46,013 nucleotides of DNA from Nitrospiraceae bacterium (GTDB lineage Bacteria; Nitrospirota; Nitrospiria; Nitrospirales; Nitrospiraceae), in assembly GCA_013140715.1 (NCBI GenBank), contig JABFSG010000037.1, positions 1-46,013 of the forward strand, written 5' to 3'. The translations under genes and the position numbers were made by a program. Shown here one piece after another: positions 26,408 to 35,217 of the stretch (position 1 is its first letter; every line of letters begins with the position of its first letter). The notes below the pieces were generated by a model. It was not told the origin of the DNA. It worked only from the letters and a program-made list of their open reading frames with translations, and ran no database searches.

Positions 26408-26947
26408 ATGAAACAAAAGGAATGTTTGTTGCTGGCGGTTGCGTTGGGGATGGGGCTTTCCCTTGCAGCCTGTGGAGGAGAAGGGGGGGGCGGGGAAGGA
26501 CCGATCGTTGCGCCGCCGCCGGCTCCTGCCGAGTGGGCCGACAAACATATGCCGGCTGGCTGGTGGACCGATGCGGCCAAATTGGAAGAAGGGCGGAAGT
26601 TATACGCCGGCGAGACAAATCCTGATGTGAATTGTGGCAGCTGCCACGGCAAGGACGGTAAGCCGACCAAGGCCGGCGCCAGGGACTTCCGTGTTACCGA
26701 TCGGATGAAACTCTATTCTGATTCAGTCTGGGCCTGGCGGATCGCCGAAGGGGTTCCCAATACCAAAATGAAGGCATGGAAGAGCAAGTTATCGGAGGAC
26801 GATACGTGGAAGCTCGTATTGTATGAAGCGAGTTACGGATTGCCTGGGAAGGGATGGGATGCAGCAACGAAGTCTTGGGTTGATGCAGCGAGCGTCGTGG
26901 CAGTTCCCGCTGTTGTTCCGGCTGCGCCGGATTCGACTGGCAAGTAA
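26408..26947 (+). CDS. Monohaem cytochrome c lipoprotein
   Basis: Periplasmic electron carrier of 179 residues, anchored by a lipid at Cys22 (lipobox LAAC, followed by a Gly-rich linker). One class-I-type haem site CGSCH is at residues 76-80, with Met121 in PNTKMKAW the likely distal ligand. The ATG at 26408 is chosen for the ribosome site AGAGGAG and the clean signal peptide. The C-terminus is Ala/Val/Pro rich. It is the first gene of the respiratory cluster; a 420-base gap separates it from the first CydA-like gene. It could donate or accept electrons for that complex, or be a free lipoprotein cytochrome. Confidence 0.9.
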   Translation: MKQKECLLLAVALGMGLSLAACGGEGGGGEGPIVAPPPAPAEWADKHMPAGWWTDAAKLEEGRKLYAGETNPDVNCGSCHGKDGKPTKAGARDFRVTDRMKLYSDSVWAWRIAEGVPNTKMKAWKSKLSEDDTWKLVLYEASYGLPGKGWDAATKSWVDAASVVAVPAVVPAAPDSTGK

Positions 26948-27368
26948 GGGTGTTTCAGCTTTGGAGGCTGCTGACCGATATTAATTCAGAAGCTTTGTAC
27001 GTTGAGCCTCTGGGTGGCCTATCGGTCTGTTCGGGGCGCGAGATCTCCTGGCGGTATGAGATACCTGAACGAACCTTTCGCTGCTATGACTATGACTAGA
27101 TCTTCTCGCTGCCCCCGTTTTAGTGCTTGTCGCTGAGTCATCGCGCGGTTCACGGTGAAATGACGCTATTCTGTACGACGCACAAGCTCTCTTACGCCCA
27201 AGGTCTCCGACTGCAAGATAGAGTTGCAGCGAGGAGCTTTTACCGGGGATCCGGGCATGAGAACCATCGTTGGCCGTCTATCGGCGAGCCTGCCGCAGAA
27301 GAGGGGAAGCAGCAGGCAATAGCCTCGATATGGGACGGGCTCTTAGCGGAGAGAGGCGACGAAGTATT
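26948..27368. other. Leader region before the first CydA-like gene
   Basis: No gene is supported in these 421 bases. Only a small hairpin (CTGCAA at 27211 with TTGCAG at 27224) stands out. A promoter for the main respiratory operon is expected here but I cannot point to a convincing one. Confidence 0.4.
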
Positions 27369-29072
27369 ATGAAATTGTGGCAGCGCAGTCTCATCCTCGC
27401 CTGTGCGATGTTGGCGTTGTTCGGCGGCGTGGCCTATGCGCAAGCTCCTGGCGTGTCGCCGGTAGAGTTTCGTTATACGGGAAATCGGACCGCCGTATGG
27501 ATCGTTGCCCAGTTGCACACGCTCTTTGGGGCGTTCGTGCTTGGCGCCCCAATCTTTGTCGTCATCTCAGAATGGTTGGGGCATTGGAAGCAGGACCCCC
27601 GGTACGATCGCTTGGCCAGAGAGGTGACGAAAGTCACGGTTATACTCTTCAGCATGACGGCTGTGACCGGTGGTCTGTTTATCTTTGTGCTCCTCGCGAC
27701 ATACCCGCAGTTCACGACATGGTTCATCAATCAGTTCTATCTCGTGTTCGCGGTCTTCTATCCGGCGCTGTTCATCAGCGGGACCATCGTATTGTACGCC
27801 TATTTCTATACCTGGGATGGCTGGAAGGGTGAGAAGAAAGGGCGCCATATCGTCCTCGGTGTACTCCTGAATCTCATCTGCATGGTCACGATGTTTCTGA
27901 TCAATGGTCCGACATCCTTCATGAACACTCCGCTGAAGGCTGAGGGTATGTCTCCCCAGGATCTTCTCGCCGCCGCGAGCTTGTGGGATAAGATCGCCAA
28001 CCAAAGCTGGATGCCGCTGAATCTTCATCGCATCGACGGCAACGTGGCGTTTGGAGGATTTATAACGGGTTTGATCGCCGCCTATATGTACATGGGGGCA
28101 AAAACGCAGGAAGATCGGGCCTATTATGATTGGATGGGTTTTGTCGGAAGTCTAATCGCCGTGGGCGCGACGCTCTTCCAGCCCTTTACGGGATTGTTGC
28201 TGGCCTATGAGATGTGCGATTACGACTTTTCGTTCTGCCCCTACATGATGGCCGATCAGCTCTCGATGTTCTTCGAAATGCAAGGAGCGATGATCGGACT
28301 GTTATTTTTGGCCATTAACTATTACGGATGGCTCAGCTTAAAACGTGTTGAGGGGGCCGAAAAGGTCCGGATGACGGTTCTGGCTCCCATCGTCATGGTG
28401 GCCTTACCCTTCGTCATGATGGCGGTGATGAACACCTATTGGATTCCCGATCCGAAATCGCTGGCCTTTCTCCTGCCGTTGGTTCTGGCACCGTTTCTTA
28501 TCGGTCGATTCATCCCGCTCACCGTCTCTGCGCGGACTGTCATTAAAATCGGTTTTTTAATGATCATCGTGAGCGATGCGATCTGGCTCACCCCTCACGG
28601 ATTTGCGGCCACTGGCGCCAATATGGTGGCAGGGGTGGAGATCCCGTCCGATTGGGAATTCCTGGGGTCGATGCCGGCGAAACTTTCCGCGATGTTCACA
28701 TTGGTGTTCGTCACGGTCGTCAACTATATTTTGTATAACCGGGTCATCAAGCAAGGTACGATCCTCTGGGGGAAGATCGATTTCGCCTCTCAGTTCGTCT
28801 TGATTGTTCTGGCTTTTATTTCAATCTGGACGATGGGCTTGATGGGCGCCGTCCGTTCGCTGGTAAAGAAGTATTACCACACGTACAGTTTGATGCCCGA
28901 CCTCTCTTCGGAGTCCTTCACGCCGACTCTGTCGTATTCTGCCTGGTGGATTACCGGAATTACCGTCATCTTTTTCGCCGTGGTAAGTTTGGCCGTGATC
29001 GTGGCCCTTCGGCCTTCCAGTTCGAAGAGTCACGCACCCGAAGGCAGCCCCGTGCCTGTCAGGGCCAAGTAA
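27369..29072 (+). CDS. CydA-like multihaem membrane protein, paralogue 1
   Basis: A 567-residue integral membrane protein with about 12-14 hydrophobic segments, distantly related to subunit I (CydA) of cytochrome bd oxidases. The N-terminus is a signal-like helix ending AYAQAP. By eye, His50 (VAQLHTLFGAFVLGAP) matches the CydA helix-I haem ligand His19, His220 (LNLHRIDGNVAFGGF) matches His186, and a Met near 308 (QGAMIGLLF) may match Met393. CydA Glu99 and Glu107 and the quinol-loop GRQPW motif are not found, so it is probably not a canonical bd oxidase. No CydB follows. The start at 27369 has GAGAGG upstream. The next genes are cytochrome c, Rieske and cytochrome b, so an electron-transfer role in that complex is likely. 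Confidence 0.82.
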   Translation: MKLWQRSLILACAMLALFGGVAYAQAPGVSPVEFRYTGNRTAVWIVAQLHTLFGAFVLGAPIFVVISEWLGHWKQDPRYDRLAREVTKVTVILFSMTAVTGGLFIFVLLATYPQFTTWFINQFYLVFAVFYPALFISGTIVLYAYFYTWDGWKGEKKGRHIVLGVLLNLICMVTMFLINGPTSFMNTPLKAEGMSPQDLLAAASLWDKIANQSWMPLNLHRIDGNVAFGGFITGLIAAYMYMGAKTQEDRAYYDWMGFVGSLIAVGATLFQPFTGLLLAYEMCDYDFSFCPYMMADQLSMFFEMQGAMIGLLFLAINYYGWLSLKRVEGAEKVRMTVLAPIVMVALPFVMMAVMNTYWIPDPKSLAFLLPLVLAPFLIGRFIPLTVSARTVIKIGFLMIIVSDAIWLTPHGFAATGANMVAGVEIPSDWEFLGSMPAKLSAMFTLVFVTVVNYILYNRVIKQGTILWGKIDFASQFVLIVLAFISIWTMGLMGAVRSLVKKYYHTYSLMPDLSSESFTPTLSYSAWWITGITVIFFAVVSLAVIVALRPSSSKSHAPEGSPVPVRAK

Positions 29073-29111
29073 GCTGGATGCGGAAGGTCCGCTGAAAGAG
29101 CGAGAATCGGT

Positions 29112-29927
29112 ATGGGGAATATCATCAAGAAGCTGGCGATCGGTCTGGTGATCGGCGGTATACTTGTCGGCGTTGCGAAAGCGCTGGAGTTCCCCTTTGT
29201 GTTTCAGATGCTGTTCCTCGGCTTTGCGATGCTGGGGGCCGGCGTGTTCATACTGCTGGATGCGCCGCCTCTCAGGACGATGAGCGGGGCGAAGTCCGTC
29301 GTCGCTCTCGTGGCTGTCTATATTCTCTTATGCACAGTCTGTATCGCCGGCGCGACTTTTCTCCCACAATTCGACCCTGAAGAAGAAAAGGGGAAGATCG
29401 CAAAAATATTAAAGCCCCAGTTCGAGGCCTCAGAAAAGGGAAAGACTGAGGAGTTGATCGCGCGCGCCAAGGCGCTTGATGAGCAGGTGAAGGCGTTAGA
29501 AGTGAAGCTCATGACTCTGGGAGCAGAGCAGATGGCGAAGGGGCTGTCGACCGGCACTCCTATTCCCACTCCTCCTCCCACCCCGACGACCAACATGGTG
29601 GCCGGAGATTTTATGAAGCTGGGAGAAGAGCAATGGCAGCTGATGGAATGCTACAACTGCCACAAATTGAGGGGTGAGGGGGGAAAGAAGCGCGGTCCGG
29701 AGTTGGATAATATCGGCTCGTTTTTGACGGTCGAAGAGATTCAGCAGAAAATTACAGATCCCAAGAGCTTCATGGCCGAGGGATTCGAAAAAGAGTGGGA
29801 AAAGGGCAGGATGCCCGACAAGTTTAAGGAGCTCATGGAGCCGAAGGACATCCTGGCGCTCGCCTCCTGGCTGGGTTCATTCAAAAATACCTCGGTGAAT
29901 ACACCAAGGCCGATTAAGAAAAAATAG
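29112..29927 (+). CDS. Membrane-anchored monohaem cytochrome c
   Basis: A 271-residue protein with three hydrophobic segments (about 7-24, 28-48 and 64-85), a helical Lys/Glu-rich linker (about 90-145), a Pro/Thr hinge and a C-terminal cytochrome c domain with haem site CYNCH at 180-184 and a likely distal Met in GRMPDKF. It lies between the first CydA-like gene and the Rieske gene, which follows after one base. The hinge suggests a mobile haem head, as in the cytochrome c subunits of bc-type complexes. It may take the place of cytochrome c1 here. Confidence 0.9.
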   Translation: MGNIIKKLAIGLVIGGILVGVAKALEFPFVFQMLFLGFAMLGAGVFILLDAPPLRTMSGAKSVVALVAVYILLCTVCIAGATFLPQFDPEEEKGKIAKILKPQFEASEKGKTEELIARAKALDEQVKALEVKLMTLGAEQMAKGLSTGTPIPTPPPTPTTNMVAGDFMKLGEEQWQLMECYNCHKLRGEGGKKRGPELDNIGSFLTVEEIQQKITDPKSFMAEGFEKEWEKGRMPDKFKELMEPKDILALASWLGSFKNTSVNTPRPIKKK

Positions 29928-29928
29928 G

Positions 29929-30861
29929 ATGCAGCCTCAACTGAAATCGAAAGTCCGCTGTGCGGACCGGGAAGTCGGCGAAGTGACCAAGGTCATCATG
30001 GACCCGCTCTCCCATGATGTCAGCCATCTCGTCGTGTCGATGAACGGGTCAGGCGAACGGCAAGTGTCGATCGGCGCAGTGCAAACTGTGACGGAAGATC
30101 TGGTGCAGCTGCGTTCATCCTCGTCCGAAGTCATCGCGTTGCCGCCCTTCAAGCGCGAGGACTACGTCACGTTGCATGAAGTGGAAATTCCGGGCCTTGA
30201 GCGACATATTCACGTCGAATCGGGTGAAGTTCTGGTTCCGCTCCCTGAACTGGAACGAAACGTGAAGCGAAGGACCTTCTTTGCGAACTTGACCTATGTA
30301 ACGGGGCTCTTTATCGGGCTGCCGCTGGTCTATCCGGTACTGAAGTTTTTGATGAATCCGATGTATGCGTCGCTGGACAACAGATGGCTGAAGGTCGGCA
30401 ACGTCGCGAAGGTGAAGGCGGAGGATGTCGGGACTCAGTTTCAGTACAAGCGCAGGGTGAAAGAAGCCTATATGCCTGAATCTGAAATTGAGAAGAACGT
30501 CTGGGTGGTGAAGGCGACGCCCTCGGTGTTGGAAAAAGTCTACCAAGGGAAGGATATGGAATTCCGGGATTCCGCCGGGAAACCTATCTGGACCAATAAG
30601 AAAGACGTCCCTTTTCTGGCATTTTCCGGCAAATGCCCCCACCTTGGTTGCGGATTTAAATGGCGAAATCACAAGGTGCTCGGACCGGTCTTTCTCTGTC
30701 CCTGCCACTTGAGTATCTACGATGCATCCGGCAAGGTGCTGGATGGTCCTGCCCCACGCTCCCTCGACCTGATGCCGATTCAGGTGTCTTCGAGCGGTGA
30801 AGTGCAAATCATCGATATGGAATTTAAAGCCGGGACCAAGTCCCAAACGCGGATTGTGTGA
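29929..30861 (+). CDS. Rieske iron-sulfur protein with N-terminal PRC-barrel-like domain
   Basis: Rieske subunit of a quinol:cytochrome c type complex, 310 residues. The [2Fe-2S] ligands are in CPHLGC (Cys236, His238) and CPCHLS (Cys257, His260), with Cys241 and Cys259 as the usual disulfide. One TM helix is at about 118-138. Unusually, residues 1-80 before the TM helix form an extra domain that looks like a PRC-barrel (VRCADREVGEVTKVIMDP and later HLVVSMNG). It should face the cytoplasm. The stop overlaps the cytochrome b start, so the two are translationally coupled. The Rieske part is certain; the PRC assignment is by eye. Confidence 0.92.
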   Translation: MQPQLKSKVRCADREVGEVTKVIMDPLSHDVSHLVVSMNGSGERQVSIGAVQTVTEDLVQLRSSSSEVIALPPFKREDYVTLHEVEIPGLERHIHVESGEVLVPLPELERNVKRRTFFANLTYVTGLFIGLPLVYPVLKFLMNPMYASLDNRWLKVGNVAKVKAEDVGTQFQYKRRVKEAYMPESEIEKNVWVVKATPSVLEKVYQGKDMEFRDSAGKPIWTNKKDVPFLAFSGKCPHLGCGFKWRNHKVLGPVFLCPCHLSIYDASGKVLDGPAPRSLDLMPIQVSSSGEVQIIDMEFKAGTKSQTRIV

Positions 30862-31976
30862 TGAGCGACATTCCTCCTTCTGTCGGCCCGCCGGCCACCG
30901 TCGCCGAAAAAATCTTCGCCTTTGTCGATGAGCGGGTGGGGCTGAAGCAGCTGACAGCCAAGATGCTCAATGAGTCGGTCCCTGGCGGCTCGCGATGGGC
31001 CTATGTCTTCGGATCGATTCTGTTGTTCATCTTCATCATGCAGGCCCTGACGGGCGTGTTGCTGATGTTCTACTACGTGCCCACCGCCGACCATGCCTAT
31101 GCCAGTACCCAATACATCATCCATGACATCGACTACGGCTGGTTCCTCCTGAGCTACCATTTCTGGGGCTCTTCGGCCATGGTTGTTTGTGTATTTGCCC
31201 ATATGTCCCAAGTCTTTCTCTGGGGCGCCTATAAGAAACCGCGTGAGCTCATCTGGTTGGTCGGACTGGCGCTTTTTGCCCTCGTCATGGGATTCGGCTT
31301 CACAGGCTATTTACTCCCCTGGGACCAGCGTGCCTTTTGGGCCACGACCGTCGGCGTTGAGATTATGGATAAGGTGCCGGTAATCGGGGATTTCCTGGCG
31401 CGTTTCCTCAAAGGAGGTCCGACGCCGGGACAGATGACCTTGAGCCGGTTTTTTGTCATTCATGTGATGGTCCTGCCGGCAGCTCTAATCGGGTTGGCAG
31501 GGCTGCATCTCTTTCTTTTTCGATGCGCGGGGCCGGCTGGTCCGTTTCGAGGTACGCCGGTGGAGTTGAAGGCGAAGACCGATTATTTTTTTCCGCGGCA
31601 GATTTGGAAGGATGTCGTCGGGATGGCGGTGGTCTTTGCTTGTATCAGTGCGTTGGCCTTCTGGGAACCGGTGGTCTTATTGGACGAGGCGACCCCTGAC
31701 CCAGGCGATTACCATCCGGAACCGGAATGGTACTTCTTATTTATATTCCAGCACCTGCGCCTGAGGATGTTTTCAGGCGAGCTTGGACAGATATTCGGAT
31801 CGATCGTAGGCCCGGGCCTTCTCGGGCTTGTGCTGGTGTTCTTGCCCTTCTTCGACCGCAACCCCGAGCGAAATATATTCAAGCGGCCGATTGCTCTTAT
31901 CGGATGGGTGGTGCTCACGGCTTCGATCCTGTTGTTCACGGTGTCGGCCATTATCAATCGAGAGTTTTTGGACTAG
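30861..31976 (+). CDS. petB: Cytochrome b of a bc/b6f-type complex
   Basis: Membrane dihaem b subunit, 371 residues. Haem ligands are His100 and His114 in the first pair (13 residues apart) and His201 and His216 in the second (14 apart), a spacing known from b6-type cytochromes rather than mitochondrial cytochrome b (13 and 13). The quinol-site motif PEWY is intact in PEPEWYFLF. The polypeptide covers both the b6-like and the subunit-IV-like part in one chain. The ATG lies on the stop of the Rieske gene (a GTG one codon earlier is also in frame). The next gene starts about 280 bases later, after a repeat. Confidence 0.95.
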   Translation: MSDIPPSVGPPATVAEKIFAFVDERVGLKQLTAKMLNESVPGGSRWAYVFGSILLFIFIMQALTGVLLMFYYVPTADHAYASTQYIIHDIDYGWFLLSYHFWGSSAMVVCVFAHMSQVFLWGAYKKPRELIWLVGLALFALVMGFGFTGYLLPWDQRAFWATTVGVEIMDKVPVIGDFLARFLKGGPTPGQMTLSRFFVIHVMVLPAALIGLAGLHLFLFRCAGPAGPFRGTPVELKAKTDYFFPRQIWKDVVGMAVVFACISALAFWEPVVLLDEATPDPGDYHPEPEWYFLFIFQHLRLRMFSGELGQIFGSIVGPGLLGLVLVFLPFFDRNPERNIFKRPIALIGWVVLTASILLFTVSAIINREFLD

Positions 31977-31992
31977 CGGGATGCTGAGGAGC

Positions 31993-32016
31993 CGTGAAAC
32001 GTGAAGCGTGAAGCGT
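31993..32016. repeat. GTGAAACGTGAAGCGTGAAGCGT word repeat
   Basis: Tandem GTGAARCGT words directly after cytochrome b, of the same family as those at 2826, 5801 and 22120. Confidence 0.55.
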
Positions 32017-32028
32017 ATCTTGATATTT

Positions 32029-32137
32029 GCGCGAGACTCGCGAGACATGCGAGAAAAGCGGAACTGGTCGGGAGTTTTATCTTCGCGAGTCGCGCCTGTC
32101 GCGCACGTCTAGCTTGTCTCGCTCGCAGTTCACGAGC
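32029..32137. repeat. Long GCGAGAC palindromic repeat, copy B (inverted relative to A)
   Basis: Reverse complement of this stretch aligns with 24897-24998 through almost its entire length, apart from a middle segment of about 20 bases that differs. It splits the respiratory gene run between cytochrome b and the unknown membrane protein. Confidence 0.8.
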
Positions 32138-32260
32138 GGCGGACAGCGAGAACGGCCTGTTTGAGCATCTTGCTGGTGCATTTCTGTTCCCAACGCTGCG
32201 CAAAAGATGCAGAATGCCTAAACCTTCCGCATTCTCAATTGTCTATCGCTCGGTACCGGT

Positions 32261-33265
32261 ATGAACGAGACAATGTCTCCTACAAAGCTCGGGCTCGGGA
32301 TTCTCTGGCCCGCCTTCTGGACCGGTTTGCCGATCAAGCTTGCCCTAGCGGTACTCTTTCTATCGTTTGGGATCGTGCACTTTGAAACCAGGATCGCCCT
32401 TGCATTTTTGATGCTCCTGGCAAGCCCTGTGACCGTGTTTGCGCTGCCAACGATTACTCTAGGATTGGACTCACAGATTGGTGAAGGCGCCGGCATCGCG
32501 TTATTGTTTCTGCTGGCGATTCCGATCGATATTTGGGCGCTCAGGCTTGTGGGGCGAACATTTTTCCTTGAACATTGTCGGCGCGAGCCGCCGGCCAAGC
32601 TGGGGCTGACCCTCTGGTGGAAGTGTGCATTGGTCGGCGCCATCTTTTTACCGATCCTTTGGGTGGCTCAGGGTGCGATTACCGATGCTTCGATTTCTGC
32701 CGCCCATTCGTTGTTTGAAGGTGGTCTTCTGGAAGGAACTCCTATTGCAGAGAGAATCAGTATCGAGCTGACCCTCTGGGGCACTGTGGCTACAGGAGCG
32801 CTTCTGGGGTTTCTCATTCTCGGCCTCTCGCTTGTGGGGCGGATGATTCGAGGCACGGTACAGTTGGCGCCGCATGCTTCGGACAATTATGAAAGGTTGA
32901 TCACTCGTTGGGATCTGATGCGGGTACCGGCAGATCAAGGGTTGCTGCTTACCGTATGTTCCTGCGTCGCGATAGTGTTGTCCCTCCTTTTCTGGTCTTC
33001 TCTTCCGCAGTTTACGCCGCATCCGCACGAATGTTGCAAGAAGGTCGAAGTGAAGGCCGAACCGGAATTCAAACCGCTCGAAACACTGAAAAAAAATGAA
33101 AATACGATCGCACAGCTTGCAGCACGGGTTGAATTTTTGATAGAACAGCAGGCGGTCGCCGAGCTGGATAAGGAAAAGAGCAAGAAAAAAGGCGAGACAG
33201 GCAACGAAGCAGTGAATGAACCGGAGGCAACAGTGCCGGTTTTGCCTGGCGCCGTGAAACCATAA
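32261..33265 (+). CDS. Unknown membrane protein with C-terminal His/Cys cluster
   Basis: A 334-residue protein with about six TM segments (roughly 13-40, 45-68, 76-96, 118-138, 166-192 and 226-246). Right after the last helix comes HPHECC (His254, His256, Cys258, Cys259), which could bind a metal or form disulfides, then a predicted coiled coil (about 270-310) and a charged Lys/Glu tail. I do not recognise the family. It is followed by the second CydA-like gene after a very short gap, so it belongs to the respiratory operon and may be a complex-specific subunit or assembly factor. A short ATG alternative (32273) is possible. Neither start has a clear ribosome site. Confidence 0.72.
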   Translation: MNETMSPTKLGLGILWPAFWTGLPIKLALAVLFLSFGIVHFETRIALAFLMLLASPVTVFALPTITLGLDSQIGEGAGIALLFLLAIPIDIWALRLVGRTFFLEHCRREPPAKLGLTLWWKCALVGAIFLPILWVAQGAITDASISAAHSLFEGGLLEGTPIAERISIELTLWGTVATGALLGFLILGLSLVGRMIRGTVQLAPHASDNYERLITRWDLMRVPADQGLLLTVCSCVAIVLSLLFWSSLPQFTPHPHECCKKVEVKAEPEFKPLETLKKNENTIAQLAARVEFLIEQQAVAELDKEKSKKKGETGNEAVNEPEATVPVLPGAVKP

Positions 33266-33290
33266 CGTGGGAGATGATGAGGTGAGGGCA

Positions 33291-35153
33291 ATGCAACATC
33301 AGGGTGGATGGATTCAGCGGCTTCTCCAGATCGGCAGAGATCATGGAGGAACGCTTTCAATGCTCGTGATGGCAGCGGGCCTTCTCAGTCTTCCAGCGCT
33401 GGCCTTTGGAGCAGATGCCACACCGCCTGCTCCTGTCGAGTATCGTGACGTGCCATACGTCGGCAGCCGGAATGTGATCTGGGTTATTGCGCAACTCCAT
33501 TTGCTGCTCGCGGGGTTTGTGCTGGGAGTGCCGCTCTTCGCCTGGATATGCGAAGTCGTCGGCTGGAAGGGTGGCGAAAAGCGTTACGATAAACTCGCCA
33601 AGGAGTTTACGAAGCTTCTGACCTCCGCCTATTCCACGACCGCGCTCTTCGGCGCCATCCTGCTGTTTCTGCTGATCGGGTTTTATCCCAAGCTGATGAA
33701 TTATCTGAGCGATATTTTCTTTCCGTCGTTTATCGTCTATTGCATCCTGTTCTTGCTCGAGACTGCAACATTGTATCTCTATTGGTATGGCTGGGACACG
33801 ATGCAAGACGGCGGCAAGAAGACCTTTCATATTTTCCTCGGCTTCTTGCTCAACTTCTTTGCCTTCTTCATCATGATCATCCCCAACTCCTGGGCGACGT
33901 TCCAATCCAGTCCGGTGGTGCTTGCCGAGGGTTCGGATATTGCCCGAGCCTGGGCCGCAACGTGGAACCCCACCTGGTGGCCGGTGAACATTCACCGCAT
34001 CATTGCGAATGTGGTGCTCGGCGGCTACATCTGCGGTGCCTATGCCGGGATTCGCTATCTATCTTCCAAGACGCCGGAAGAGCGCAGCCACTACGACTGG
34101 ATGGGGTACGTTGGGAATTTCATCGGGGTCTTCGGTCTGTTGTCGCTTCCCTTTGCCGGCTACTGGCTCATGCGTGAAATCTACCAGTACAACCAGCAGA
34201 TGGGCATCACGCTCATGGGGGGATTTCTGTCGTGGTTGTTCATTCTGCAGGCCATGCTTATCGGCGTGCTCTTTCTCGGATCGAACTATTATTTCTGGAT
34301 AGGGATGACCTATCGCATTCCCGGGTCCGATCTGAAATATAAGAAGCAGATGTTGGCGATGTTGGTCGCGCTGCTGGTGTGCCTGGGTATCTGGATGACG
34401 CCCCACTCACTCGTAGCCAGCATGGAAGAAGCGAGAAAAATGGGGGGAAGCCACCATCCGCTTCTCGGTGTTTTCGGCGTCATGTCGGCCAAGATGACGG
34501 TCGCGAATCTCATGATCCTCGTTACTTTCATGAGCTTCATTATGTATTGGAGGGCCGGCAAGCAGGAAACAGCGGGCTGGGCTACGGCGGCGAAAGTATT
34601 TATGGGGCTCGTACTTGCCGTTTCTGCGATTGCGGTCATTGTCCTCGGCGTGTGGGGCTATTTCGTCCCGGCGATCATCCGCATCAACTACTTCTCTACG
34701 TCGCAGGTGTTGGTCGTGCTCGGTGTCATGCTGACGATCACTCCACTGACGAGCATTCTCTTGAAGAGCGCTAAGACCACGAGCGAAATGGTCTGGGGCG
34801 TAATGCCTCCCCGTGCCGGCTATTCTCTCGTACTCAATGCGATCATGATCATCCTCTTGATGACGCTGATGGGTTATGCACGGTCGTCGTCGCGCGTCCA
34901 TTGGCACGTTTATGGTGTGCTCCGTGATACGTCGCAATATGCCTATTCGCCTGCGCTTGGCTACGCATCTGGAATCATGGCCCTGTGCACGTTCCTATTC
35001 TGTATGATTGTGGCCTTCATCTTCTGGGTCGCCACCATGGGCGATAAGGCCAAAACACCTGCCGTAGCCAGTAAGGCGGGATTGCCGCACGGGCTCCCGG
35101 CGATGGCAGGCGGGTCGAATGCGCTGGATGAACCGAAGACAAGCAAATTCTGA
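33291..35153 (+). CDS. CydA-like multihaem membrane protein, paralogue 2
   Basis: A 620-residue membrane protein, paralogous to the one at 27369. Shared landmarks are His70 (IAQLHLLLAGFVLG), His235 (VNIHRIIANVVLGGY) and the motif MTPH later on. Unlike paralogue 1 it keeps a Glu (Glu157 in CILFLLETATLY) at the position that aligns with CydA Glu107. GRQPW is absent. The N-terminus has a signal-like helix ending ALAFGAD. The ATG at 33291 with GAGGTGAGG before it is preferred over a GTG 24 bases earlier. It is downstream of the unknown membrane protein and followed by two membrane-anchored cytochromes c. Function as an oxidase is unproven. Confidence 0.83.
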   Translation: MQHQGGWIQRLLQIGRDHGGTLSMLVMAAGLLSLPALAFGADATPPAPVEYRDVPYVGSRNVIWVIAQLHLLLAGFVLGVPLFAWICEVVGWKGGEKRYDKLAKEFTKLLTSAYSTTALFGAILLFLLIGFYPKLMNYLSDIFFPSFIVYCILFLLETATLYLYWYGWDTMQDGGKKTFHIFLGFLLNFFAFFIMIIPNSWATFQSSPVVLAEGSDIARAWAATWNPTWWPVNIHRIIANVVLGGYICGAYAGIRYLSSKTPEERSHYDWMGYVGNFIGVFGLLSLPFAGYWLMREIYQYNQQMGITLMGGFLSWLFILQAMLIGVLFLGSNYYFWIGMTYRIPGSDLKYKKQMLAMLVALLVCLGIWMTPHSLVASMEEARKMGGSHHPLLGVFGVMSAKMTVANLMILVTFMSFIMYWRAGKQETAGWATAAKVFMGLVLAVSAIAVIVLGVWGYFVPAIIRINYFSTSQVLVVLGVMLTITPLTSILLKSAKTTSEMVWGVMPPRAGYSLVLNAIMIILLMTLMGYARSSSRVHWHVYGVLRDTSQYAYSPALGYASGIMALCTFLFCMIVAFIFWVATMGDKAKTPAVASKAGLPHGLPAMAGGSNALDEPKTSKF

Positions 35154-35217
35154 ATGATGAATTTGGAGTGTAGCGCGGCACTCAGGGCCAAGCGTTCCTA
35201 ACTGCCCGAGGGGATAT

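Noticed and set aside
30115-30846. 243-codon minus-strand frame over the Rieske gene
   Set aside because: Antisense to a Rieske protein with intact cluster motifs; His/Arg-rich shadow composition.
32001-32264. Small frame rich in Arg, Ala and Cys after cytochrome b
   Set aside because: It is the translation of palindromic repeat copy B.
27369-35153. Annotation of the CydA-like genes as true cytochrome bd oxidases
   Set aside because: No CydB, no GRQPW motif, missing acidic residues; only a distant relation can be supported.
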